Source: Tenodera sinensis (Eukaryota > Arthropoda > Insecta > Mantodea > Mantidae). Taken from it: DNA of 64,000 bases. The notes beneath the pieces are model-generated. The model was given only the letters and a program-made list of their open reading frames with translations, was not told where the DNA came from and searched no databases. The position numbers and the translations under genes were made by a program. Shown piece by piece: positions 46,661-59,546 of this stretch. How positions within the stretch are numbered: position 1 is the first letter of the stretch; the number at the start of each line of letters is the position of its first letter. The stretch covers positions 167,749,194 through 167,813,193 of the forward strand of contig CM060962.1 of the NCBI GenBank assembly GCA_030765045.1, written 5' to 3'.

Positions 46661-47429
46661 TATGATAACATATCGTTGAGACCCATCCGATAAAAAGCAA
46701 AACAAGCTGGAAACACATTCCTTTCATCTTCTTCTCCATACCCTGACTGAAATATTTTAAGAATTCTAAGCCAGAAGTCACAGATGAATAGATAATAACG
46801 AATCTCGCTGCATCGGACGAGATATCTCATCACGAGCTGATCTCTGAACATCAGTGGTTAGATTCATTTTGCGTACGTCAAAATTTGAGAGAAACCCATT
46901 TTGGAAGAACAAGAGGTTGACAGCCGATTGTCAGAGCACTGCACTTGGGTATTATAATGAAGTATTTATTCTACTCTGACTGGCCTCAAGTATTAATCCC
47001 AAGCGTGATCTGCATTATTTAGTGCACCAAAAAGCTTGTTTCATTGGCAGCTGTTCATGCGTTAGACGTCCAATAGCTGAATTTCGTGTTACTATCAGCT
47101 CTTGTACTGCTCTCCAGGTTAGGGCTAACCTAGTTTGAGCGCTAAAGGGAGGCTAATTCTAATTTAATTACATTTTCTTTTATTATGTAATGGTTTACGG
47201 GGCAACTTATTTTAGTATTTTTGTAACCTTCTTTTATAGCTTTCATTTAGATGTTCTTCTTATTAGAAGGCATTAGTTTGTGAAAAATCCAATTAGAAGA
47301 CTGAAAAGTACTTGAACTCAAAATAATGCGTTAAAGGTGTTCTAAAGCACTTTACTCCTAGGGTTTTATTGAGCGTGTTTTTGCCTTAAGGTTCGTCTGA
47401 GCTATATTTCATAATGATCGTAGATAAAT
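46661..47429. other. non-coding sequence
   Basis: No gene, RNA or complete element recognised. AT-rich, with short overlapping minus-strand frames. Confidence 0.45.
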
Positions 47430-47442
47430 ATTGTAGTGTATG

Positions 47443-48008
47443 CGATTGTGTAATCTGAGGAACGGAGGGGGGGGGGGAGGCACCTCGATACACCATGATC
47501 CAACAAGAATCTATTGCGAGCTACCACCCTCCCACCCAAGGGGAAGGGATAAGGCGAAGTATTACCTCAGACTTGTTAGAGAGTGGAGCCAGCGTCCCAG
47601 AGAGCCACAGAAGTTCTTAACAGGTACAAAGATTGTCACCTGGCGCATGAACGAATATTTCCGTTACCCAGGGAGAGGACGACGAAGCGACCCTTGCGGC
47701 CTGGCCAGCAACCTCCAGGAGGGGCCGCGGAAGGAGGGTTTTACAGAACGCAAGCATGTCTGCCATCTGTTCGCATCTACCGGAACTTAGGTACCGCGCT
47801 ACCAACCAAACCTGAAAGAGGACAAGGGAGTGATATGAGAAAGGAAGGGAAGGGAATCCGTGGAGTAGAGAATGCATCCCAGCATTCACCTAGTGATAAG
47901 GGGAAATCACGAAAAAGCCCAAGTCAGAGTGGTCGGTCGACGGGGATCGAACCCGCCACCTCATGAATGCGAGTCGCACACGTTACCATGGCACCACCTC
48001 GCTCGGTT
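47443..48008 (-). mobile_element. SINE family S6, about 566 bp
   Basis: The minus strand begins with a tRNA-like head near 47935-48008 (A-box-like TGGTGCCATGGTAACG, B box GGGTTCGATCCC) and continues through a GC-rich body to a G-run at 47463-47477. A near-perfect duplication ATTGTAGTGTATG (47430-47442) / ATTGTAGTATATG (48009-48021) flanks it. Long open frames inside are SINE read-through. Confidence 0.85.
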
Positions 48009-48021
48009 ATTGTAGTATATG

Positions 48022-48599
48022 TGAACGAAAGGTATACATACCAGCTGTTTCGAACACGGATTCTGAGTCATAACCCCCAATAATCCGGCTCTTTCTGGTG
48101 AGTATCAAACTGCGGATAGAATCGAGTTGGACTGAGGTCACAGTTACATTCTGTTAACATAGACCTTCATAATATGATATTTTCCACTCTGCGTTTCCCA
48201 TTTTATGATTTCTACTACAGTAATTGTCACAACTAAGGTTAGTTTATTAAAATGCTAACATTTGAATAGATACGTGTTTTAATTCTGTGCTTGTGACGAT
48301 GTCATATTCTCAAAGGTGTACCTTGGTATTTAACCTATGAACCCCTGGTAACTCCTCCTTAGAATTTTGCTATTTCAAACCAGGTTTATGGCCGGTTTCA
48401 CCAAACAATGTTAAAAGTACTCCTAACATCTTGTGTGCTGTTATTATGTTAAAGATTAACATACTGCTAAAACGATTACGTTTTATCAAGCTTTCACGGG
48501 GAATTTTTCGCTAATATCTTGTTAACGTCAAAATCAACTGCGAAGGTGAGAAGGTGGTGACCGAACTATATTTCTTTCAATGCACTTTTGCCTATATTG
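48022..48599. other. non-coding sequence
   Basis: No feature recognised. Confidence 0.45.
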
Positions 48600-49715
48600 G
48601 CTTTATAAATTACAGCGAGACTCTTGGAGCGGACACTCCACCTATCAAATGAGGATTCTAAAGGATCACATTACTGTTACAACGCCTCAGCAGCTGCTGC
48701 GCGTAGTGGAGGCTGCCGCCCTGGGATACCAGAACAAGGCTTACACTGCAGCAGTATCTCTAGACGTGGAGAAGACATTCTCCACGACCTAGCAAGAGGA
48801 TCTCCATCATAAACTCATCCAACTGCAGCTACCCATACACACAGTACACCTACTACACTCATTTCTAAAGCACACATCTTTTGTTGCAACATCTCAGTTG
48901 CGGGAAACAGATCTACACGAAGGTCAATTCGAAAGGGAGTCCCCCAAGGTTCTGTTTTGTCCCCCACGCTATTTAGCGTTTATGTGGCCGACATTCCAAC
49001 CGAGCAGCAGGTCAACATAGCCCAGTATGTTGGCGGCCTGCTGCTGTATTCTACAAACAAAAACCCTTGGAGAACCTTCCTCCCCATCCAGAGACACCTC
49101 CGCCTCCTCCAAGAATGGTGAAGGCGTTGGCAATTGTCCATACAACCGGAGTAAAGCCACGCCATTCTCCTTACTAAGCGCCGCTTTCCCCCAAACTTCC
49201 CCACATTCACCTATCTCAGAAGAAGGTTAGGATGGACGAATACCATCACCTACCTGGGAGAGAAGCTCGATATGGGTCTAACATCCGGAAGATGACGCAT
49301 CAGGCCAGCGGGACAACAGCCTCGTTGTAACCCATGTTGAGGTCCGGGCTGCTTGTTCACTTGAAGTTACGCCTTTTCCGGGCCCTGTAATCCCAGTGCT
49401 CATGTACGCCTGTGAAATATGGGGCATGGCCGCAGATTCCCACCTCCTGTGCCTGCAGCGTGTACAGAATAGAGGACTTTGGATAATATATTCTGTATAC
49501 CGCTGATTCCCCTCGAGACTACTGCACGAGGCCTCATCTCTTCCGTGTGTGGAGGATGGTGTCGGGCTGCAAAATGTTACGACTCATTGCCAAAACATCG
49601 GAGCGCCCTGGTTAGGTCTCTTGGAGATCATAACTCCAGAGAACGCGTCACCTGCTTAACAGCGGAGCTAAACCACCAGCAGCAAAGGCTCAGCTACCAT
49701 ATAAACCTTTGAAGG
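48600..49715 (+). pseudogene. non-LTR retrotransposon reverse transcriptase, 5'-truncated and broken
   Basis: Three frames together read as a Jockey-type RT: GHSTYQMRILK and an EAAALGYQNKAYTAAVSLDV block with the first RT aspartate near 48765, RKGVPQGSVLSPTLFSVYVA near 48930-48985, and a QYVGGLLLYS block near 49022 where the catalytic F/YADD has become YVGG. The thumb and C-terminal region follow (ITYLGEKLDMG, VLMYACEIWG, LQRVQNRGLW) to about 49715. At least four frame breaks are needed. Upstream endonuclease sequence is absent. It is inactive. Confidence 0.88.
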
Positions 49716-50784
49716 GATGCTTGGATTTCTAAATTTAAAATTGAATTCACCCATATTTGGTTCCACACACCAGCGGTGCCCAACGACAGTTGCATCCTGA
49801 CCGGTAGCCGTTGAGGAACATAAATCGCTATCTCCCTTCTACGCCCAACCCCATTCTCACCCGCCACCCTGCAAAACCCCATATCCCGTCATGAAAGTGG
49901 TTAAGCCCTAACAGGGTAGTTACGCTTATTAGTTATTATACATCTTGGGCTGCTCTCAACCTGTCAACAGAACGACGACACTACTTTGCCTGCCAACAGA
50001 ACGACATTACTGTTATGGAGACTAAACGAAATTGACAGCTAGCATTCATTTACTGTGTATTATGAAATGTGCAACAATAATTACAGTAGTCTTTATTTAC
50101 ATCTCTTATATGCTGACGTAAAAGAATACGATCCTTAATTGTACAACTATGTTAGGTATGTTTCCGGATACTGAATTCGTCCAAGCAATGCGTATGTTTA
50201 TGTAATTTGACAGCAGTATCTGACTGTTCACTGTGTCCCCCTGGAGCTATAGGTAGAGTAAGTATAGCCTTCATCCATAAATTCCACATGCAGACCAGTG
50301 AATATAGTGTGTGAGTAACGTAGCTCAAAGGGGAAAAAATGCAGAAATAGCAAATCTCATACTTAAAAGTTAGGTATCCCCTAAGGATGCAAGTTTCACT
50401 GAATTATCCCAACCCAAAACCACACATGTTGGAACATTCTTTTATTTTCATGAAAACGCGTTCAGGTATTTCAATTAAGTTACACGTAAAAGGATGGGGG
50501 GAAAAATGTGTATCTTGAGTTGCTGTTGTAAGCGCCGTGTGTTCTGGAAGACTTTAGTGTAACTCGGAAACTTATTAAACGGCGGGGAAAATACGAGTAT
50601 TACTGAAGGGAAGATGCACACATTTTGTCGCACGGGTTTTCTTTCTTTCTTTTTTCTTTTTTTATTGTTCCATTTATATCCCGCCTTAAACTGCAAAGGT
50701 CATAACGGCGGCATCTCCTGTGGAACATATTGCCCATCGGCAAAGTAGTACTCGTATGACATTGGGTTTTTGTATCTTTAGGGG
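49716..50784. other. non-coding sequence
   Basis: The retrotransposon 3' end may reach about 49920. The remainder shows no recognised feature. Confidence 0.4.
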
Positions 50785-50961
50785 TTTTAGTATACTAGAC
50801 CACACGCATATTCACACTCTCATTCATACTTCCAGACTCTAGAGAGGATAAGGAACCTCCTTGGCGGGAGAAAAGCTCCCACCCCGGCTGTCGGGAATAG
50901 AACCCTGGACCCCTTGTACAACAAGCAGGTGCTCTACCGACAGAGCTACGACGGCTGCACA
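50785..50961 (-). mobile_element. SINE family S4
   Basis: The minus strand has a tRNA-like head (TAGCTCTGTCGG and GGGTTCTATTCCC) and a tail including GAGTCTGGAAGTAT, the same linker that joins the two heads of the SINE at 42648-43111. This shows that the first head of that chimera belongs to an independent SINE family. Confidence 0.75.
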
Positions 50962-51076
50962 TTATACTTTTGTCTCTATGAATATTGACGATTATGCTGT
51001 AGAATGGCTATCAGAAGAATGATTCATTTGTTTTCTATAAGATGTGTGAATTATGAGTGATCTAGCACTTGTGATT

Positions 51077-53150
51077 GTAGGTAGGTCGGTGGGCGTCTAG
51101 GTGGGTAGGTGGGAGGGGGGGTGGGCAGGTAAGTAGGTAGGTAGGAAGGTACGTAGGTAGGGAGGTAGGGAGGTAGGTAGGTCGGTAGCTCGGTAGGTAG
51201 GTCGGTGGGCGTCTGGATGGGTGGGTAGGTAAGTAGTTAAGTAGGTAGGTAGGTCGGTAGGTCAGTAGGTAGGTAGGTAGGTAGGAAGGTAGGTAGGTCG
51301 GTAGGTAGGTAGGAAGGTAGGTAGGTAGATAGGTCGGAAGGGAGGTAGGGAGGTAGGTCGGTAGGTAGATAGGTAGGTCAGTAGGTCGGTCAGTAGGTAG
51401 GTAGGGAGGTAGGTAGGAAGGTAGGTAGGAAGGTAGGTAGGTCGGTAGGTCGGTAGGTAGGTAGATAGGTCAGTAGGCCCGTAGGTAGGCAGGAAGGTAA
51501 GTAGGTAGGAAGGTAGGTAGGTCGGTAGGTAGGTAGGTAAGTAGGTAGGTAGGTAGGTAGGTAAGTAGGTAGGTAGGAAGGTAGGTAGGTAGGAAGGTAG
51601 GTAGGTAGGAAGGCAGGTAGGTAGGAAGGTAGGTAGGTAGGTTGGTCAGTATGTCGGTAGGTAGGTAGGAAGGTAGGTAGGTCAGTATGTCGGTAGGTAG
51701 GTAGGAAGGTAGGTAGGTAGGTAGGAAGGTAGGTAGGTAGGTAGGTCAGTATGTCGGTAGGTAGGTCAGTATGTCGGTAGGTAGGTAGGTAGGAAGGAAG
51801 GTAGGTAGGTAGGTAGGTAGGTAGGTAGGTAGGAAGGTAGGTAGGTAGGTAGGTAGGTAGGTAGGTAGGTCAGTATGTCGGTAGGTAGGTAGGTAGGAAG
51901 GTAGGTAGGTAGGTAGATAGGTCGGAAGGGAGGTAGGTCGGTAGGTAGATAGGTAGGTCAGTAGGTCGGTCAGTAGGTAGGTAGGGAGGTAGGTAGGAAG
52001 GTAGGTAGGAAGGTAGGTCGGTAGGTAGGTAGATAGGTCAGTAGGCCCGTAGGTAGGCAGGAAGGTAAGTAGGTAGGAAGGTAGGTAGGTCGGTAGGTAG
52101 GTAGGTAAGTAGGTAGGTAGGTAGGTAAGTAGGTAGGTAGGAAGGTAGGTAGGTAGGAAGGTAGGTAGGTAGGAAGGCAGGTAGGTAGGAAGGTAGGTAG
52201 GTAGGTTGGTCAGTATGTCGGTAGGTAGGTAGGAAGGTAGGTAGGTCAGTATGTCGGTAGGTAGGTAGGAAGGTAGGTAGGTAGGTAGGAAGGTAGGTAG
52301 GTAGGTAGGTCAGTATGTCGGTAGGTAGGTCAGTATGTCGGTAGGTAGGTAGGTAGGTAGTTAGGTAGGTAGGTAGGAAGGAAGGTAGGTAGGTAGGTAG
52401 GTCAGTATGTCGGTAGGTAGGTAGGTAGGAAGGTAGGTAGGTAGGTAGGTCAGTATGTAGGTAGGTAGTAAGGTAGGTAGGTAGGAAGGTAGGTAGGTCA
52501 GTATGACGGTAGGTAGTAAGGTAGGTAGGAAGGTAGGTCAGTATGACGGTAGGTAGTAAGGTAGGTAGGTAGGAAGGTAGGTAGGTCAGTATGACGGTAG
52601 GTAGTAAGGTAGGTAGGTAGGAAGGTAGGTCAGTATGTCGTTAGGTAGGTAGGTCAGTATGTCGGTAGGTAGGTAGGTCAGTATGTCGATAGGTAGGTAG
52701 GTAGGTAGGTAGGTCAGTATGTAGGTAGGTAGTAAGGCAGGTAGGTAGGAAGGTAGGTAGGTCAGTATGACGGTAGGTAGGTAGGAAGGTAGGTCAGTAT
52801 GTCGGTAGGTAGGAAGGTAGGTCAGTATGTCGGTAGGTAGGTAGGTCAGTATGTCGATAGGTAGGTAGGTAGGTAGTAAGGTAGGTAGGTAGGAAGGTAG
52901 GTAGGAAGGTAGGTAGGAAGGTAGGTAGGTAGGAAGGTAGGTAGGTCAGTATGTCGGTAGGTAGGTAGGTAGGTAGGTAGGAAGGTAGGTAGGTCAGTAT
53001 GTCGGTAGGTAGGTAGGTAGGTCAGTATGTCGGTAGGTAGGTAGGTAGGTAGGTAGGTAGGTAGGTAGGTAGGTAGGTAGGTAGGTAGGTGGGCGGGCGG
53101 TTGGGTGCGTGAGTGGGTGGGTGGGTGGGTGGGTAGGTAGGAATGTATGT
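51077..53150. repeat. GGTA-type satellite with higher-order structure
   Basis: About 2.07 kb of degenerate GGTA/GGTC/GGAA tetranucleotides. Variant landmarks repeat: CAGTAGGCCC occurs at 51471 and 52039, and GTTGGTCAGTATGTCGG at 51641 and 52205, giving a segment duplication of about 564-568 bp. The later half is rich in GGTCAGTATGTCGGTA blocks. Minus-strand Tyr-Leu-Pro-Thr open frames are artefacts. Confidence 0.97.
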
Positions 53151-56100
53151 ATGTGTGTGCATTGATTAATATAAAGCACATGAAAAACTGAGCTTTTTAT
53201 ATAACACATAATAGCCGTCATATTTTCAAAATAGCAGTAAATTCCAGTTATATTCCAATTAACCTGCAATCCCAAATTTCTTTAAAACCTATTTGTATTC
53301 CCCAAATAGCAAACGAAACAGCTAGCTTAACACTTGAACTCTTTACCAAAGCTTCAGTTTCATAACGTGCATTCCCTCGGTTTCAACACACAAGAATAGT
53401 GAAGTATGAAGAGTTACAATATGGTTTCCGACTTCCATATATCAATGCCATTAACTTTGCTATTTAAAATGTGTAAAATATGTGAAGATATACTTCGTGT
53501 AGTTTCAAAGAAAGTTTTACATAAAGCGCTTGGAGTTTTAATTATTATGATTCTGCTCTCATTTACGCGATAATTTACCTTTGCAACGTCACTGGAAACA
53601 GGAATTAAAGAAACAATATAATGCTTTCAGCGATTCATTCCAGGTGTGTTTCATGTTACACTTTTAAACTAAAATTAAGCTTTCAGTGATTTTGGTGTTG
53701 CGGAATACATTTTTCTAAGCATATTTTGAAATGGAAAACCTCCTAATTTTGAATTCATTTTTTTCAGATGTATCTCATTTTCTTAAGATTACAAACGCTG
53801 ATGTATTTTCGTAACTCTTCATCCGAATTATCAAAATCAGGATTTATTTTGATACCTTAGCCTTTAGGTACTAAGCAAACAGGTTGTTTTTAAAAAGAAT
53901 TAAGTGAAACAATCTAGAAATTATATTAATTTTTATTTTTTCTGCTCGTTTTCAAGATCAAGGTCATGAAAGCTGAGCCGTAGACATTAGAATTTTAAGT
54001 ACAGATTCACATACAGAAAAGCATGACGAATATTGATACATTAACGGTTATACACAGCATTTTAGTGGTGTTTAACACCCGTTCTTACTGCATGCTGCAC
54101 CACAGGCGGTGGACACTGATGATACATGAAATGATAACACTGGGCAACAGATTTTGAGTTTTTGTTCGCGACATGAATGAAACCTCCGTCACCTTATCTA
54201 TGGTGGAACGTTGAAAACGATATTAGAATACTTTAAAGTCACTACAAATGAGTGCAGTGAGTCCTAAAAACATTAGGTAATATGTTTGGCCATTTATTAT
54301 ATATCCTCTCCAGAGTGCCCTTTTGCCGAAACTTAAAAATGAATTTATCTCTGACATTGATAAAACTGTTACGGATGTAGTTGAAGAAATGATTGGTATA
54401 CCAACAAACCACCCAGGTGCGATGTTATACAGCCAGAAAGTTCAGAGTAGGATGAAAGCTTCTTGGGAGGCATATTTGCACCTGTATATATTTGCACCAG
54501 CTTCTCTATTGTACAAGAAACATTTCTAAAGAGATAAGTAGGAGCGTAGAAAACCTTGGGCTTTCAAATAAAGCAGAATTGAACGCGAAAAAGCTCAGAA
54601 AAATGTTGCAAGATGAAAAATACAAGAAATGAAAAACCTTTCACAGAAGGGAATAGCAACTGCTCTATTCTCTGAATGGCCCAAATCCAACCCGTGGCTT
54701 TCTTTGCACTTCATTACAATGGACAAACGCCATCAGATGAACTGCAATGTGTTTGCAGATGGAGTGCAACATGTAGTGTAGGAATCTGAACAGGGGGATT
54801 CTGCTCGCTGGAGGAGAAAGAGCAAATAGTAGCACACGGCAGCTCACGATCATGTCCTAAATATATATATTATCTAAATTAACTACTGTGTTCCTCTCAC
54901 CACAAAGTAACTGTAAGGAATGTGTTTGGCATCAACTCTAGCGTTTTCTGAGAAAGATTGCGGGTAGATTTTCAGCATATCAAAAGGCTTGGGCCTCTAA
55001 GACTACATACGCTCTTGTGCTATAGTAATGGATATTAGCAGGGCATTAAAGAAAGACAAGATGAAGGATTAATTCTGTCTGTTCTGGAAAAAATTGACCT
55101 AGTTAACGAGGTCCATAAGGCGGAGGGAGGGGTGGCTTGCATTCCATGCAGCCTTGTATTCCTTATTTATGAGACAAATAACAAATTTAAATTTGGGAAA
55201 TGTTCTGTCTTCTTTTTGGTGCCCATGGATGGTCACTAAGTTTACTGTTGCGTTCCAACGCTTTGAGTTACAACTAAACATTTAAGAAGACATTGGTATA
55301 TAAATTGTCTGTGGTTCTTTGAACATTCTAACAATCATTTGTATGCTTCTATAAATTAAATCAGGTAACTAATTCTAAAATGGTAGCTGTCTAATTGCCT
55401 AATATTATAATAAATTTGTACAGGTTACACTTTGTCAAATATCCTTACATTTAAAATTGTCCATTACGTTATATGTATTTATTAACGCGCTGTGAGCAGT
55501 TTGGGATAATTATTGTTGAGACAGTAAATAAGAAACTTACAAGTAACCATTTTCATATATATGGTCATGAATGGCTGATATTCTATTCTGATCCTGGAAA
55601 ATATTGCTATGATTACCCATAAAATACCCACCAGTTTCTACTAATTGAGTAATTTTCCGTACTGATTGTATGGCCGTTAGCATGATTTTACAGGGTCTAG
55701 ATGCAGAGAAAATAAATACCATTACTATGTTTCAGCAGTGTTTAAAACGCGCCAACACAGTCTCGCCACATTTCTAAGGTATTTCACTAAAATCAAGAGT
55801 AAAGTGGCATTTATCTAGGTATGTTTTATCATGAGAGATTGCCTTCAATGCTCAAAGAAATTACACAGAAATAACACACATCACATTTGTACAGATCAGA
55901 AAACAACTCTGACGTGCACATTTCAAATCAATAACTTCATACTACATATTGCCGTATATAATAGCTTGTAGACTCGTTCTGACGGAAATCCCATTGTGTA
56001 TGAATCTGAAATGAAATATTTTGATACATATATAGGCTATAAATTATATGTACAATACTTGAAAATTAAAAATAGAAATACAGATATTTTACTAAATTTC

Positions 56101-57608
56101 TGTTAGCTCGTGAACACATCCAGAGAACTACAATTACCTCTACAGCCATTTTCTAACACCGAACATAGAAGCTCATGAATTCACATTATCCTAAAATTGC
56201 AGCGAGACAGCTCTATTTTGAATTAAGTCCTTAGCCAAGAAAAGCTTGAACTACTAAAACCTAAGAAAGCCACACTGCACAAAAGCATGTAAACTTGATT
56301 CGGCGATATATTTTGAGGTATTACTAGAGCATACGTTTTAAAAGTTGAAACTGTTTCTGTTGATGGTATTTTATTTCGATTCTGCGCAGATGGCTGCAGT
56401 CTTAAGCGTAATGCTCCGCTGCCAAATGCACAAGACCCTGTCTGTATACATCTTACACAACATTACTAGAAACATACAAGAGTATTGAGCTGTCAACAAA
56501 CCCCTGTTATAACGTTCTGTAACAAACTGCTGTAAGCAAGCATTCTAGCGGTATGTCGGCTTAACCACAAACAACTGTACTGACAAATTAAGCTGCAACT
56601 ACATTAAGCTCGCGCTTTTTAACATCAAACAGTACACTAAAAACAAACATGGAGTAAATCCGTCAACCAACACCAAAGCTCTTCGCTGAACAGCAACTCC
56701 TCACAGAAAAAAGAAAAAGAAGAAAAAAAAACACCTTCGCAAACATTGAAATAGCTCCAGAAGTTTTTTAAACATATTTCATGTAAGAAAAATACACCAC
56801 TTCGTTTTGCTTCACGTTCGTCTTTCTATCGCTAAACAACGGGTTGTAAAGCGAAGGCATTAGCTTTTAAACAAAAAATTGCTTCCAAGCAAGTGTTTAC
56901 TCCTTCCCTTCCCTTCCATCACTTTCTCATTTACTTTCTCACGCATACACTAACGTGCTTTAACAGGAAAAACGTAAAAGCTATTTCAGCGATCAGGAAA
57001 ATGTATTGTTCTATGGCTCTATTTCGTGTTATGTTTCTAAATAAATTGAAGACTGATTGATTTTTCCTAACTTCTTGCAGAATGTCCTTAATTGATTTAT
57101 GCTCAGGATCTTACAAGTGATGGGTAACCACCAAATCAAAAGTCGTAAATACAGATCTTTTGTCTAGGTTTGGTGCCTTCACTCGTAGACAAATGGATAA
57201 TTTACGGTGCTGAAATTTATCCATCAAAAACGACTCTTGGAAAATTAATACTGAGAAGCAACCTGTTAGCTTCTTCTGTAAAATTACTTCCAGATATTAA
57301 AAAACAAATGAATCAATCAGTATGACCTTTGTGCTTCCAAAGTTGCTGTGCCAATTTAAGCTAATTTTTCAGTAAGAAATTAAGATAGTTGTGAAAGTTT
57401 TGAATTGGCTAAGCATAAGACAGTTTAAGGACAGAGTGTAAACTCGTATGAACATCCACATGAAATATGATTAGAGTCGTTGAGGAGAGTTGACGCGTCG
57501 AGAAGCATTTAGCAACAACTGGGTGTTGGTTGACGGAAAGGATGATCCCGTGTACAACCACACTACATGCAAAAACGAAAAGAAAAGATGCACATGTACA
57601 CATCGCAG
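53151..57608. other. AT-rich non-coding sequence
   Basis: 4.5 kb with no recognised gene. A 68-codon frame at 54323-54529 and scattered frames after it (to about 54640, lysine-rich) could be an old gene relic, but I cannot name a family. The rest is AT-rich. Confidence 0.4.
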
Positions 57609-57614
57609 CTCTAC

Positions 57615-57859
57615 CTGATGGCTGTAATAATCCGGCCCACCGTTGGCAAACCGGAAGCGGAAGGGACTGTGCACTGGGCACGCGATGCGATAAGGACTGT
57701 CCACCACGTGGACATGTCCCGGTGTCGACGACGTTGAGGAACTAGGAGGAGGGCCCCCCCAGCGGGGCCCACAGGACGTGGACGGGGTCGGTGGCCCCCA
57801 TCCGCCTCCTCCCGCGAAATGATCCAGGGTGATACGCTTCCAGTCTCACATTCAAAACA
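57615..57859 (-). other. candidate host exon in a CpG-rich block
   Basis: Against AT-rich surroundings, this 245-bp block is GC- and CpG-rich. On the minus strand it can start after an acceptor-like TTTTGTTTAG and ends at a donor-like CAG/GTAGAG. Two minus-strand frames stay open. One gives a Gly/Pro/Ser-rich stretch followed by VVDSPYRIACPV and FRFRFANGGPDYYSHQ with mostly G/C third positions. The other stays open from the acceptor to a stop just past the donor. No family is recognised. It could also be non-coding CpG-rich sequence. Confidence 0.3.
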
Positions 57860-58640
57860 CTAAACAAAATGCAGGCAGGTGTGTTCACAATTGATAGCCT
57901 TCCAATATCTTCTACTTACACACTCTCTTTAACTCGTGCATTAACAAATTATAAAAGTTTACTTCATTCGTTTATCATCATTCTTCAGCAGTGTTTCAAC
58001 AGGTTAGGTTTAAATTATTATGTTTAGGATTTAATAGTTCACACAAACGAAATTAAAACGTAATTATAGTATTTCATTTAGAGTATTTTTATTTATTTTA
58101 TTTGTTTATATTTATATTTTAATGCATATTTTAAAAAACATAAATGTTTAAGGAAAATAAAGATTAAAATGCACGCAACGCATATCATGACATTATACTC
58201 TCTTGCACTACATAAATAGCAATTTTTAAGTTGGATTGTTAGACATTTAAACCTAATACTATTTGTTTCAAGCCTTGTCATGGGCTCACCTCTTCTGTTT
58301 TTTTAGGATTTAACCATTAGAAGTATGCGTTGCGTGGAATTAGCCACCCTGGATCTTTTCGGGTACTTGGGCCCTCTTAGAACCATCTCCAATGCACACA
58401 ACTTTAAAAACAACACCACTTTTAGTTATGTCGTAATCCTCACGTTTTTAAAGTTTTTAAAAAAATAAAAATTTATATTTTGTCTCAAATCACTGAAAAT
58501 TTAATACGTAAAGCTATGCCAATCGAAGTGATATTTACATTTCAAGGATACATTTTATATTATCATTAAAACCAATATAAGTTTAAAATCACAGCAGTAA
58601 ATAAGCTCTAGCATTCATCATAAAGCAGAGGTTTTACCCT
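57860..58640. other. AT-rich non-coding sequence
   Basis: Could be an intron if the candidate exon and promoter on either side belong together; otherwise nothing is recognised. Confidence 0.35.
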
Positions 58641-58659
58641 TATATGTTTCAGCACAAAT

Positions 58660-58920
58660 TCGTGGAGCGAAAAGGGGTCGCGGAACGAAGGATGGGATGC
58701 GGGAGGGAGGGAAGGAAGGAATCAGTGTGAACACACCTTTTCTCGGTCGGACACTGAACACTTAACACATCACTAGCAAAAGTAACCCCTCGCAGAGCTT
58801 GCCAGTCACTGAGGTTTGGATCGTATATCGGCACCAAGAAGAGTGGCTGGCGTGTTGCCGCCCGCGCATGCTCGGCGGAGTCAGCACTGGCGCACCCTAC
58901 CGCGGAATGAATATCTCATG
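58660..58920 (-). promoter_or_regulatory. candidate CpG-rich promoter, minus strand
   Basis: A locally CpG-rich interval contains CCGCGCATGC (similar to an NRF-1-type palindrome) near 58862. On the minus strand TTCAGTGT, matching the arthropod initiator TCAGT, lies near 58745-58755. It lies about 0.9 kb upstream, on the minus strand, of the candidate exon at 57615-57859. No TATA box. Speculative. Confidence 0.25.
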
Positions 58921-59424
58921 ATGAGTGTTGTCCGTTCCTCACGTTTCTTATTCTCAATTATACCACTGTAAATACGCCTTCCTTCTTGAACAAGCGTGCT
59001 GACCTTTATTCCTGAGAATGGCGCGCATGCTTTCACATTTCCTTAACGAATACAGAAGGTGCTACCTGCCATGTTACATATAATCTGTATTATAACCATG
59101 CATTATCCTTTATTTTGATCAAACATTTTTATGGAGCTTATATTTCTATATAGGTACTTAGTGTTAAACAGATAAACATTTCCAGAAATAGTTTCATTAT
59201 AAAATTCGTTGTATGTACAAGAGGCATACCAGAAACCGAATACTCAAATGTTTCAAAGCTAGTCTCATGGCCTTGAAAATCCATACTCCTTTCGTGACAT
59301 CGCGAGAAAAAACTGAATAGCGACAGTGCTTCAAAAGAAAATCTGATGCGTTGCATCATATAACTTTCACTACGCTTATTTCTTGTTTATCCATATACGA
59401 CTTTACAGATTGGTTTTAGGTACA
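58921..59424. other. non-coding sequence with a fragment of repeat D
   Basis: A motif near 59339-59385 (AAATCTGATGCGTTGCATC and following) resembles repeat D at 9743 and 45498. Nothing else recognised. Confidence 0.4.
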
Positions 59425-59546
59425 GAAAACGAAATTTAGAAAAATGCAAGGGTACCATGATTATTTAACGAGGCCTTCGTAACTTCCCCTTCTTTACCCC
59501 TCTCAAATGACAGCAGTATTCATGCTGCCTGCTAGACATAGTTATA

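Noticed and set aside
46105..46665. Long Thr/Pro/Gln/His and Cys/Val open frames on both strands
   Set aside because: They are translations of the graded CA-rich tandem array and are open in several frames at once.
47440..47966. 116- and 127-codon overlapping frames
   Set aside because: Both lie inside SINE S6, which has its own tRNA-like head and target duplication.
52846..53275. Tyr-Leu-Pro-Thr open frames on the minus strand
   Set aside because: Translation of the GGTA satellite.
54323..54640. Possible transposase or host gene fragment (NEFISDIDKTVTDVVEEM)
   Set aside because: Looks protein-like for one stretch, but no family could be named and it is interrupted soon after; kept only as a note.
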